The position numbers and the translations under genes were made by a program. The notes under the pieces were generated by a model. It searched no databases. It saw only the letters and a list, made by a program, of their open reading frames with translations, and was not told the DNA's origin. Positions 13,690 through 24,440 of a stretch of 64,000 nucleotides of DNA are shown here, piece after piece (position 1 is the first letter of the stretch; each line of letters opens with the position of its first letter). This DNA is from Cacajao melanocephalus (taxonomy: Eukaryota > Chordata > Mammalia > Primates > Pitheciidae): positions 43,212-107,211 of the forward strand of contig CAUYLG010026794.1 in the NCBI GenBank assembly GCA_963573385.1, given 5' to 3'.

Positions 13690-14048
13690 GTTAATTTTTA
13701 TTTTTTTATTTTTATTTTTTTTTATTTTTTGAAAGAAAGAAAAAGAGAGGAAAGAAAGTGAGAGTGAAAGAAAGAAAAAAAAGAATGTACGAGAGAAAGA
13801 ACAAAGAAGAGAAAGAGGGAGAGAGAACGGGATTCTTGTTCTATTGCCCAGGAAAATGGGTATTGAAAACCTCTATTATGCCAATAATTGTGCTTAACAA
13901 TGGAGACAGGAAGGAATAAGAGATGAAAATAACAAACAAGCAGCCAACCAATATTTTATTTAAACCTGTGAAATGCTATGCAATTGCTGAGGAGTGATTT
14001 ATTTCCAAGGAAAGAAAGTGAGAGTGAAAGAAAGAAAAAAAAGAATGT
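13690..14048. repeat. T-rich then GA-rich simple sequence with 41-bp exact repeat
   Basis: A (T4-9 A)n stretch at about 13697-13728 is followed by a purine tract at about 13730-13835 rich in GAAA and GAGA. A 41-bp segment, 13748-13788, recurs without mismatch at 14008-14048, directly next to the L1 5'-UTR piece that begins at 14049. Confidence 0.85.
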
Positions 14049-14114
14049 CCACTCGCACTCTGCGCTTTCACTGGGAGCTACAATCCTGAGCTGTTGTTAA
14101 TCGGCCATCTTGGA
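14049..14114 (-). mobile_element. L1 5'-UTR start, antisense fragment
   Basis: Read on the minus strand this gives CCAAGATGGCCGATTA, then an AGCTC stretch and GTAGCTCCCAGTGAAAGC, which is the start of the primate L1 5' UTR (promoter region). Only about 65 bp is present. It is joined directly to the far 3' part of ORF2 at about 14115, so it is not continuous with a normal L1. Confidence 0.75.
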
Positions 14115-14581
14115 TCTCTCTCTAGAATTCTTTACCTATATATCTAGCAATGGGATTGCTGGGTCAAATGGAATTTCTATTTCTAGATCCGTGAAGAATT
14201 GCCACACTGTCTTCCACAATGGTTGAACTAATTTACACTCCCACCAACAGCGTAAAAGTGTTCCTGTTTCTCCACATCCTCTTCAACATCTGTTGCCTCC
14301 AGATTTTTTAATGATCACCATTCTAACTGTGGTAAGATGGTATCCCAAAGTGGTTTTGATTTGCATTTCTCTAATGATGAGTGATGATAAGAATTTTTCA
14401 AATGTTTGTTGGCTTCATATACTTCCTCTTTTGAAAAGTGTCTATTCATATTCTTTGCCCACTTTTAATGTTTTTTTTTTTTTCCTTGTAAATCTGTTTT
14501 AGTTCTTTGTAGATTCTGGATATTAGCCCTTTATCAGATGGGTAGATTGCAAAATTTTTTCCCATTCTGTTGGTTGCCAGT

Positions 14582-14839
14582 TCACTCTAATGATTGTTTA
14601 TCCTGTATGGAACTCTGGAGTTTAATTATATCCCATTTGTCTATTTTGGCTTTTGTTGCCAATGCTTTTAGTGTTTTACCCATGAAGTCCTTGCCTATGC
14701 CTATGTCCTGAATAGTTTCAGCTAGGTTTTCTTCTAGGGTTTTTATGGTGTTAGGTCTTATGTTTGAGTCTTTAATCCATCTGGAATTAATTTTAGTGTA
14801 AGCTGTAAGGAAGGGGTCCAGTTTCTGGTTTCTGCACAT
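14582..14839 (-). pseudogene. L1 ORF2 fragment (C-terminal half)
   Basis: An 85-residue frame with [20 protein letters not shown] and [20 protein letters not shown], typical of L1 ORF2p downstream of the reverse transcriptase domain. It is bounded by a frameshift or stop on each side and cannot make a functional protein. The next piece upstream in the protein is 14861-15217. Confidence 0.85.
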
Positions 14840-14860
14840 GGCTAGCCAGTTTTCACAACA

Positions 14861-15217
14861 TCATTTATTAAATAAGGAGTCCTTTCCCCATTGCTTGTTT
14901 TTGTCTGGTTTGTCAAAGATCAGATGGTTGTAGATGTGTAGCATTGCCTTCGAGGCTTCTTTTCTGTTCCATTGGTCTATATCTCTGTTTTGGTACCAGT
15001 ACCATGCTGTTTTGATTACTGTAGCCTTGTAGTATAGTTTTAAGTCAGATAGCGTGATGCTTCCAGCTTTGTTCTTTTTGCTTAGGATTGTCTTGGCTAT
15101 GTAGGCTCTCTTTTGGTTCCATACAAAGTTTAAGATGTTTTTCTCCAGTTCTGTGAAGAGAGTCATTGGTAGCTTGATGGCATTGAATCTGTAAATTACT
15201 TTTGGCAGTACAGCCAT
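14861..15217 (-). pseudogene. L1 ORF2 fragment (post-RT region)
   Basis: A 118-residue frame beginning [14 protein letters not shown], with [20 protein letters not shown] and [14 protein letters not shown]: the conserved L1 ORF2p segment that follows the RT domain. Broken off from neighbouring pieces by frameshifts. Confidence 0.88.
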
Positions 15218-15360
15218 TTACATGATATCAATTCTTCCTAATCATGAGCATGGAATGTTTTTCCATCTGTTTGTGTCCCCTCTTATTTCCTTGATCAGTG
15301 GTTTGTAGTTCTCCTTGAAGAGAAGCTTTACATTTTTTGTTAGCTGTATTCCTAGGTATT

Positions 15361-15558
15361 TTATTCTCTTTGTAGCAATTGTGAATGAGAGTTCGCTCTT
15401 GATTTGGCTGTTAGTCTGTTTTTGATGTGTAGGAATATTTGTGATTTTTGTGCACTGATTTTGTATCCTGAGACTTTGCTGAAGTTGGTTATCAGTTTAA
15501 CGAGACTTTGGGCTGAGATGATGGGGTCTCCTAAATATACAATCATGTCATAGCGCAA
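15361..15558 (-). pseudogene. L1 ORF2 fragment (after RT active site)
   Basis: A 65-residue frame with [19 protein letters not shown] and [19 protein letters not shown]. This follows the FADD active-site motif in intact ORF2p. Here the catalytic aspartates fall outside the frame because it has been interrupted (MRYDMIVYL precedes). Confidence 0.85.
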
Positions 15559-15600
15559 ATAGAGACAATTTGACTTCCTCCTTTCCTAATTGAATACCCT

Positions 15601-15816
15601 TTATTTTTCTTGCTTGACTGCTCTGGCTAGAACTTCCAATACTACATTGAATAGGAATGATGAGGGAGGGCATCCTTGTCTAGTGCCAGATATCAAAGGG
15701 AATGCTTCCAGTTTTTGCCCATTCAGTATGATATTGGCTGTGGGTTTGTCATAAATAGCTTTTATTATTTTGAGATAGGTTCTATAGATACCTAGTTTAT
15801 TGAGAGTTTGTAGCAT
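15601..15816 (-). pseudogene. L1 ORF2 reverse transcriptase fragment
   Basis: A 71-residue frame with [20 protein letters not shown] and [22 protein letters not shown] motifs of L1 ORF2p. It stops before the catalytic FADD motif. Confidence 0.85.
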
Positions 15817-15942
15817 AAAGGACTATAGAATTTTATCTAATGCCTTCTCTGCATCTACTGAGATAATCATGTGGTTTTTGTCTTTGGTTCTGTTTATGTG
15901 GTGGATTACATTTGTAGACTTGTGTATGTTGAACCAGCCTTC

Positions 15943-16290
15943 CATCATGATCATGTAGGCTTCATCTAGGGGATACAAGGCTGGAAACTATTATTCTAAG
16001 TGAAGTAACTCAGCAATGGAAAACCAAACATCGTATGCTCTCACTCATTAGTGGGAACTGAGCTGTGAATATGCAAAAGCACAAGAATGACACAATGGAC
16101 TTTGGGGATTCAGGGCAAAAGGGTGAGAAGGGGATAGAAATAAAAGACTCCAAATAAGGTGCAGTGCATACTTCTCTGGTGATGAGTGCACCAAAATCTC
16201 ACAAATCACCACTAATAACTTACTTATGTAACCAAAAGGCACCCATTCCCCAATAACATACGGAAATAAAGAAATAAAATAAGAAATAGT
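15943..16290 (+). mobile_element. L1 fold-back segment and 3' end, sense part
   Basis: 15943-15984 is a sense-strand ORF2 piece (CATGATCATGTAGGCTTCAT, then ATACAAGGCTGG) from the same place where the antisense part stops. From 15985 the sequence jumps to the end of ORF2 and the 3' UTR (ATTCTAAGTGAAGTAACTCA, GGGTGAGAAGGGG, GTGCACCAAAATCTCACAAA) and ends in an A-rich tail at about 16260-16290. The 3' UTR type is that of an older primate L1 (L1PB/L1MA-like). Confidence 0.85.
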
Positions 16291-18474
16291 TTTCATTAAA
16301 TAGTATACATCAAAACTTTTTTATATATTATACTTTTTGGAAAACTTGTAATGACTGACAAATTGATAATCTATTAAAACACTATTTTAACAAATAAAAA
16401 TTTATATTAAATACTAAAAAGTAACAAATATGTACATCAATGCAAAACATTTTTATTTACTAAGCAAACATTCAAAATAATATAAGAAGTATAATCATTT
16501 TGTTGCACATTCACAATATTTCTTAGTTTTATCTACTTCTACCACAGTATCATCAATACTATTTTATTTCTCTGAAGGGCATATTTTTCAATAGATCCCA
16601 TATAATTACCTGGAATATTATTCAAAGTTAAATTTTATGTTTACTAAATTTTATATTATAGATACCATTGATTGATTTTTCTCTGTTGACACTAGTAGCA
16701 TTAAATAATAAGTACTCTTTTTAGATGCTGAGGTAGTTGGTAAACTCAGAGCATATTCTATGAAATTAAAGATAGTGTTATTTCTAATATTTTTATATTT
16801 AAATGCATAAATATTTCCATCCAATTGTCTATTTTCATAGATAACTCAAACTACCTTTGGCTCCCATTTAAAGTACCTTTCTTCAATAGGCACTTTTGTA
16901 AGACAAATATCATAAATCCATTTTCTCTATGACTGTTTATAGTTTGCCCACTTTATGTACAACAAATAAGAGGCCCTCTCAATTTCATTCAATTCCACCA
17001 CAGAATGTAAATTTATTCATTTAGATATATAAACTCCATCAATATATTTTCACTAGATGCTGACGTATTTCAAATTTCAATTTTTAAATTTCAAGTTATA
17101 TAACATTTGAAATCTCATTTTATTTGTTTTGCTCCCTTGCTTTTGCAGAGATACATTACAATGTCTGCCTATTTACAAATTAATTTCCCTAAAACCATCA
17201 GAGGCTGAATTGTTCTTCCACAACAATTGCTGAACACTTGGATTAAATATTTCCAACTATTTTTTGAGCTAAAGACAACTGATATTCAGAGAATTCATTT
17301 ACAAAAATTTAATATGACTGTTGAACACTTACAATGATTTGTAAAATAATTCTTAAAAGTCTACAGCATTTGTGCCACACCTAATGAATAACAACAGCAA
17401 AATGTTTTAGACTACCATAAAATTTTGTCATTTTTTATATTTTCCATCTAGTTTCTGAATGCCAGAGACTGTTAATGCCTAGGAAATAAGCATATCTTCA
17501 CATTCACATTGAGAGTGACCATTCTTGTTTTTTCATTAAAAAAAATTTATTTTGAGAAAAATAAATCAATAGAGGAAATTCACTTAGCTTCCTTTAATAT
17601 TAACAATATATTACACATAACTATTGTAAAATGATAAAAAAAACAGGAAATTAGGATTGGAGCAATGTTATAAACCAAATAACAATCCTTCTGAAGATAT
17701 CATCAATATTTTTCCTAATGTCCTATGTCTGTTTAAGTATCTAATCCAGTAAGCCACATTGTATTTGGTTGTAGTGTTTTCTGATGTAATCTGTGATATT
17801 TGCAATAGTTTCCCAGTCACTCTGGTCTTTCATAATTTTTAAATTTTTGAAATGGACTAGGGAGGAAGTATTTTGGATTTGTCTGATATTTTCCAATTAG
17901 ACTAAAGTTCAGTACTTTTAACAAGAATAAAACAAAAGTGGCGTATGTCCTTCTTGGTGCATTTTAGGTGATACATGACCTTGATATGTGTATTACAGGT
18001 GATGCTAAACTTGATAAATTTTTGAAGATGTTTTTGGCCAGATTTCTCCAATGTAAAGTTGCTATTAAATTCCAATGTAAAGTTGCAATTAAAACACACC
18101 TCTCAGGAGATGCATTGTGATTATACAGATATCCTATTTTCAGATATCTCCCACAGATTTTAATACTTACGAGTAGAGTTTGCCTGAAATAATTACTCAT
18201 GTGGCATTTATTAGTAACCTTATTTTTGCCTCATTTCTTCAGTGTTGATTGATTTGAATATTTGTATAATAGAGAACTGTTTCTTCTCTCCCATATTTAT
18301 ATAGTATTCAATTATTACTGTAATGTAAGTATAAGCTAATCAATATTTATTTTATTCTATGGGTGGTAATTCAATACCACAGTTATTTATTTTCTTACTT
18401 AAATTGTTTCAGCTTTGCCTTTCAGAAGTTTCTTGAGGTTGTCTTCTTTGTCCTTGTGACATAATCCTATTTTT
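16291..18474. other. AT-rich interval, nothing recognised
   Basis: About 2.2 kb without a repeat I can name. It holds a 24-bp tandem duplication at 18048-18095 (unit CCAATGTAAAGTTGC plus ATTAAA). No gene. Confidence 0.5.
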
Positions 18475-18493
18475 ATTAGGCTTCATACCGGGG

Positions 18494-19218
<725 letters not shown>

Positions 19219-19227
19219 AGCCAAATC

Positions 19228-19584
19228 ATGAGCAAACTCCTATTCACAGTTGCTACAAAGAGAATAAAATACCTAGGAATACAACTAACAAAGAATATAA
19301 AAGATCTTTACAAGGAGAACTACAAACCGCTGATCAAGGAAATAACAGAGGACAGAAATAGGTGGAAAAACATTTCATGCTCATGGTTAGGAAGAATCAA
19401 TATTGTGAAAATGGTCATACTGCCCAAAGTAATTTATTCAGTCCATCACCATCAAGCTACCATTGACCTTCTTCACAGAACTGGAAAAACACACCTTAAA
19501 CTTCATATGGAACCAAAAGAGAGCCCACATAGCCAAGACAATCCTAAGCAAAAAGAACAAAGCCAGAGGCATCATGCTACCTGA
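19228..19584 (+). pseudogene. L1 ORF2 fragment (post-RT region)
   Basis: A 118-residue frame with [35 protein letters not shown] and [17 protein letters not shown], the conserved ORF2p segment just after the RT domain. The frame shifts near [10 protein letters not shown], so the rest of its C-terminus is out-of-frame readthrough. Confidence 0.88.
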
Positions 19585-19684
19585 CTTTGAACTATACTGC
19601 AAGGCTGCAGTAATCAAAACAGCATGATGCTGGTACCAAAACAGAGATACAGACCAATGGAACAGAACAGAGGGCTCAAAGGCA

Positions 19685-19996
19685 ATGCTACACATCTACC
19701 ACCATCTGATCTTTGACAAATCAGACAAAAACAAGCAATGGGGAAAGGACTCCCTGTTTAGTAAATGGTATTGTGAAAACTGGCTAGCCATATGCAGGAA
19801 GCTGAAACTGGACCCCTTCCTTACAACTTATGCAAAAATTAACTCTAGATGGATTAAATATTTAAACGTAAGACCTAACACCATAAAAACCCTAGAAGAA
19901 AACCTAGGCAACACCATTCAGGACATAGGCATAGGAAAGGATTTCATGACTAAAACACCAAAAGCAACAGCAACAAAAGCCAAAATAGACAAATAG
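19685..19996 (+). pseudogene. L1 ORF2 fragment (C-terminal half)
   Basis: A 103-residue frame with [36 protein letters not shown] and [17 protein letters not shown]. Same ORF2p region as 14582-14839 and 34131-34457. Ends at a stop after KAKIDK, where the intact protein continues. Confidence 0.88.
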
Positions 19997-20047
19997 GATC
20001 TAATTAAACTCCAGAGCTTCTGTACAGCAAAAGAAACAATAACTAGA

Positions 20048-20433
20048 GTGAACTGGCAACCAACAGAATGGGAAAATATTTTTGCAATCTACCCATCTGA
20101 CAAAAGGCTAATATCCAGAATCTGCAAAGAACTGAAGCAGATTTACAGGAAATTCAAACCCATTCAAAAGTGGGCAAAGGATATGAATAGATACTTTTCA
20201 AAGAAGACACACATGTGGCCAATAAACATATGAAAAAATGCCCATCATCACTCATCATTAGAGAAATGCAAATCAAAACCACATTGAGATACCGTTTCAT
20301 GCCAGTTAGAATGGCGATCATTAAAAAATCCAGAGACAACAGATGCGAGATAGGATGTGGAGAAACAGGAACACTTTTACACTGCTGGTGGGAGTGTAAA
20401 CTAGTTCATCCATTGTGGAAGACAGTGTGGTGA
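20048..20433 (+). pseudogene. L1 ORF2 C-terminal fragments with zinc-knuckle-like motif
   Basis: Two overlapping frames (20048-20233 and 20215-20433) cover the ORF2p C-terminus: [20 protein letters not shown], then [20 protein letters not shown] and [19 protein letters not shown]. The cysteine/histidine spacing is that of the L1 C-terminal domain. A frameshift near 20230 separates them. Confidence 0.85.
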
Positions 20434-20830
20434 TTCAAGGATCTAGAAACAGAAATTCCATTTGACCTAGCATTCCCATTATTGGGTATATACTCAAAGG
20501 GTTCTAAATCGTTCTATTATAAAGACACATGTGCATGTATGTTCTGTGTGGTGCTGTTTACGATAGCAAAGACCTGGAACCAACCCAAATGCCCATCAGT
20601 GACAGACTGGACAAAGAAAATGTGACACATATACACCATAGAATACTATGCACCTATAAGAAATGACAAGTTTGTGTCCTTTGTGTAGACATGGATGAAT
20701 CTAGAAACCATCATTCTCAACAAACTGACACAAGAACAGAAAACCAAACACCATATGTTTTCACTCATAGGCGGGTGTTGAACAATGAGAACACTTGGGC
20801 ACATGGAAGGGAACAACACTCACTGGGCTA

Positions 20831-20877
20831 AGTGGGGTGGTGGAGGGGAGGGAAGGGGAGGGACAGCGGGGGTAGGG
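20831..20877 (+). other. G-rich tract of the L1 3' UTR
   Basis: Closely spaced runs of three to five G on the plus strand (GGGGAGGGAAGGGGAGGG and onward). This is the known polypurine part of the L1 3' UTR and can form a G-quadruplex in principle. Confidence 0.8.
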
Positions 20878-21058
20878 AGCTGGGAGGATGGGAAGGGATA
20901 ACACCAGGAGAAATGCCTGCTATTGGCGAGAGGTGGGGGGGATAAGACAGTAAACCACCATGGTACATATGTACTATGCAACAATCCTGCAGGATGCAGG
21001 ATGTGCACATGCATCCCAGATCCCAAAGTACAATAAAAAACAAACAAACAAACAAAAA

Positions 21059-21527
21059 ACACACTTTTTTGTTTTGGCACCACAAGATAGTTTTATCTTA
21101 TCTTGTATTTTCACTACAAAAGTTCTACAATCGACTATTTCTCTAAAGAGCCCCATTTTTTTTTCTATTGAAAAATTTATTTAGAAACCAGGATCTAGGC
21201 GTTAGTTATGCTTACTTGTATAGGGGTATCAATGATCCTGGGTCCTTTCAGGGGATTAAGCTTAGAAATACATAGATAGTGTCTATGTGTATGTACACAC
21301 AAAACTGCCTATAAACACATCTTTATGACATTCATTCCTATTAAATCACACATCGTATTAGATAGATGATAGATAGATAGATGATTAATATCCAGAAAAA
21401 CACATAACAGATGTCATGCTCATACTTTAGATTCTAAGTCAGTATCACAGGATTTATTTTAGTATATCCTCTTTTATTACTCATAACATCTTTCTCTAAC
21501 AGTGAGAAACATTTCTTATTATCTTTT
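21059..21527. other. AT-rich interval with short (GATA)n
   Basis: A short imperfect GATA array at about 21360-21388. Otherwise nothing recognised. Confidence 0.6.
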
Positions 21528-21722
21528 TATTTATTTATTTTTATTTGAGATGTAATCTCACTCTGTTGCCTAGGCTGAAGTGCATTGTTGCGGTCTCACC
21601 TCACTGCAACCTCCAAGGCTCAAGTCATTTTCCCACCGCAGTCTCCTGAGTAACTGAGACAACAGGTGCCCACCACCAAACTTGACTAAATTTTATTTTT
21701 TGTAGAGACAAGGTTTTGCCAC
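21528..21722 (-). mobile_element. Old Alu or Alu monomer (AluJ/FLAM-like), truncated
   Basis: (TTTA)n leader, then TTTGAGATGTAATCTCACTC, TTGCCTAGGCTGAAGTGCA, CTCACTGCAACCTCCAAGG and TGTAGAGACAAGGTTTTGCC. It stops at about 21722 with no second half. High divergence fits an early Alu. Confidence 0.8.
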
Positions 21723-22579
21723 ATATCTTACTATCTACAGTATTTTTACATGTTTATTCATGTAAAATAGTTTCAGACTTGTAATTGCATACTGAACAGA
21801 AGACAAGTTTACTAACTAGAGCGTGTATTATAGTTTATGAAGTGTATTATTAAATAAATTTAGGAAGAATATTAATTATTAAACATATATGCTACTAAGA
21901 CTTTTTAATAATCCATGTACCAGAACTTCAAAAGAAAGACTAATTTATAAGCTGATATGAAAAGTAGGCAGCTTGATGAGTTTTCAGATATGAACATATC
22001 TGCAAGGTGTTGTTTAAAAGGTGACTAGTACATATTCAATAACTCTTCAAAGAATATGCACCAGTCATCACTTCCCTGAAGTATCAAGTTGAAAGCTGTC
22101 ATTAATATTAAATTTAATATAAATGAAAAAAAATAGAATAATCACATAGAAAATGCATACTATTTAGTTTAGGCATATTTGTTATAATTTCTATTTTAAT
22201 TTCTTCAATTTATGAGAAATCTAATAGCACTCGATTGTAATAATACTCCTAAATGATAATAATACTTTGTAATAACTGGCAAATCACTGTCGCTTCTCTT
22301 TTACTAACTTCTCATTATACTAACATTAATCAGGGTGAATTATTTCGATATTGTCAATGGGAATATAAGACATAATACTACCAATATGAGGAGTGAATCA
22401 TTTCCCCTGCAGTTCAGTGTCTTGTAAATATCTAACTTATAATTTTTTAAAGAATTGCCATTTGTAACATAAACATGCAACAAGAGAAAAAATTACATTA
22501 ATTCAATTTTTTATTAGAATATTGTAAATGTATTACATAAGGACTTCTTCTTTATGAATGTCATTATAAAAAGGCTTGA
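21723..22579. other. AT-rich interval, nothing recognised
   Basis: No repeat or gene recognised. Confidence 0.5.
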
Positions 22580-22801
22580 CAGAAGGAGTTAATTGCTTCT
22601 GCCTTTCCACAGCATTCCTCCCCATCAGAGATATGGAATCAAGACACTGTCCAGGAAGCAGAGAACAGTCTTCACCAGGCAACACAACCTGCTGGAACCT
22701 TGGTCTTGGACCTGTCAGTCCTCAGAACTGTGAAAAACGGTCTGTTCTTCACAAACTCCCATCTCAGGCATTTGTAATAGCAGCACAAGTGGACTAAGAC
22801 A
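22580..22801 (+). mobile_element. MLT1-type LTR (ERVL-MaLR), 3' part
   Basis: Matches the MLT1 3' half in order: GCCTTTCCACAGCATT, CCAGGAAGCAGAGA, CTTCACCAGGCAACACAACC, CCTTGGTCTTGGACCTG, CAGAACTGTGA and GCACAAGTGGACTAAGACAG. Non-coding LTR relic. Another MLT1-like 3' part follows at 22840. Confidence 0.75.
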
Positions 22802-22839
22802 GATTGTATTATAGAAGCACCTTTCAATATATGATTACC

Positions 22840-23135
22840 TTAAAAGAAGCCCTTTCTCATGGGCCCTGATCCAATCAAGCTGGTAAATTTATAAGATGAA
22901 GACATTGGACACACAAGGAAACATCAGGTATGTGCACTGACAGATGAAAGACTGTGAGAGGACACAGTGAGAAGTCTGCCTGCTAAGGAGAGAGGCCTCA
23001 GAAGAAACCAAATATATTGCCATCTTAACCTTAGATTTTCAGCCTCCAGATCTGTGAGAAATAAATTCCTGTTGCTTCAACCAATAAATAAATATATGGT
23101 ACTTGGTTGTGACAAATCTAGCCAAGTAATACAGA
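22840..23135 (+). mobile_element. Second MLT1-type LTR, 3' part
   Basis: CATGGGCCCTGATCCAATCA, TTATAAGATGAAGACATTGG, GAGAGAGGCCTCAGAAGAAA, CAGCCTCCAGATCTGTGAGA and the ending AGCCAAGTAATACAG. A different MLT1 variant from its left neighbour, so it is not a recent duplicate of it. Confidence 0.75.
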
Positions 23136-24207
23136 GTGTTTACTCACATGTGAAATAAATTTCATAATGTTACTTATATTACATATTGAAAAAAATCCTG
23201 TTCCATTTGAAGAAGAGATTGTTTCGAATTATAAAGACCAACATATAATACTAATCTATGAATTATAGGGTTAAAATGTAGCTTTCAATCTTCATGTATT
23301 TAATTTATTTTATTCTGAAAGAAAATTGTGTCTAAATACAAATTCAGTAGTAATGATCAATTAAGATATATTTACTCCATTATTCTTTAAAACAAGCTAG
23401 AAAACCAAATATACTTCTTCAGAAAGAGCTAAAAATTCAGAGTCTGAGTTTTCAGGGTTTAACTTCAATGATAAAATGGCTTTAGGACTTTATAGGTGTG
23501 GATTGTGAGGCCCATTTAATTTACAAATATTGTGATAGAAATCCACATATTAAAAACCAGCCCACTAAAATAGAAAAAGCTAACTTGCCTAGTATACTAC
23601 TTTGATGGTATTAATTTAAATGACTTAGATCATGTAAAATAAGTTACATAAATTAGACAGCAGGGAGAGACAACTGATTTGTCCGTGTCTAATAGTGGAA
23701 TGCTATGACATGGCTAATTTAGATTATTTGAGTCTAATACAGAACCCAGAAGTAGAAAGGCAGTTCCTCTTCATTGACTGAAAAATATGGTGATAACAAC
23801 AACAAACTGCTACCCCACTTAATAGGAATAGTGAAAAGTTGTAGAAGTATTTTAAAATAATTTGAAGAGTTTTAGAATTATATAAGTATCTCATGAAAAA
23901 TTGATCTGTTCATTAAAAGCATTATTGTCATTTTCTATTTACATGAATTTATATATAGACTAACTATACATGATTAGCATATAGGCAAGTATGTGGAAAA
24001 AGATATTGTATAGTATATTGAGATAAAAAATGGTATTCCTTTTCTATATATTTTCCAAATTCTAAAACATTCACAATATAAGAATCTGTATGTTTGTATA
24101 GAACTCATTGAAAATAATAATAAAAAAAAACAAAGTTCAAAAGGTCATTAAATTGTCCTTAGAAACATAATCTTTGGAAGATAACATGGATATAACTGTT
24201 AATAATA
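23136..24207. other. AT-rich interval
   Basis: A weak hint of an L1ME-like 3' end at about 23990-24145 (TATATATTTTCCAAATTCTA with an A-rich tail). Otherwise unassigned. Confidence 0.4.
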
Positions 24208-24440
24208 GCTACTATTTATTCAGCGTGTATTTATGCTGAGCATTGAGATGAACAAATATCTCATTTATTTGCACTAGAACCCTTTGAAATAGATAATATC
24301 ACCCTCATACTACAAATCACAAAGTTGAGTATAAGTGAAATTAAGTAATTTTTGCAGGTCCACACAACCAGTAAATAGTAGAGCTAGAATTACAGTCCTG
24401 GTCCGTCAGATTATAAGACTAACGTTTTTACAGGATACCA
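24208..24440 (-). mobile_element. MIR SINE, antisense
   Basis: Reads as the reverse complement of MIR: TACTATTTATTCAGCGTGTA, CTCATTTATTTGCACTAGAA, AAAGTTGAGTATAAGTGAAA, TTAAGTAATTTTTGCAGGTC and AGAGCTAGAATTACAGTCC. Nearly full length. Confidence 0.8.

Larger units (their letters stand above)
14115..15941 (-). mobile_element. L1 (primate-age) ORF2 region, inverted part
   Basis: Antisense L1 ORF2 running from near the C-terminal end (ATGGGATTGCTGGGTCAAAT) back through the reverse transcriptase region. It ends at GTTGAACCAGCCTT at about 15941. Together with the sense-strand 3' end at 15943-16290 it has the outline of a 5'-inverted L1 insertion. Several frameshifts and stops divide ORF2. Confidence 0.9.

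Noticed and set aside
13748..14048. 41-bp repeat as the target-site duplication of the rearranged L1
   Set aside because: Both copies lie on the same side of the L1; the sequence after its tail at about 16290 does not match.
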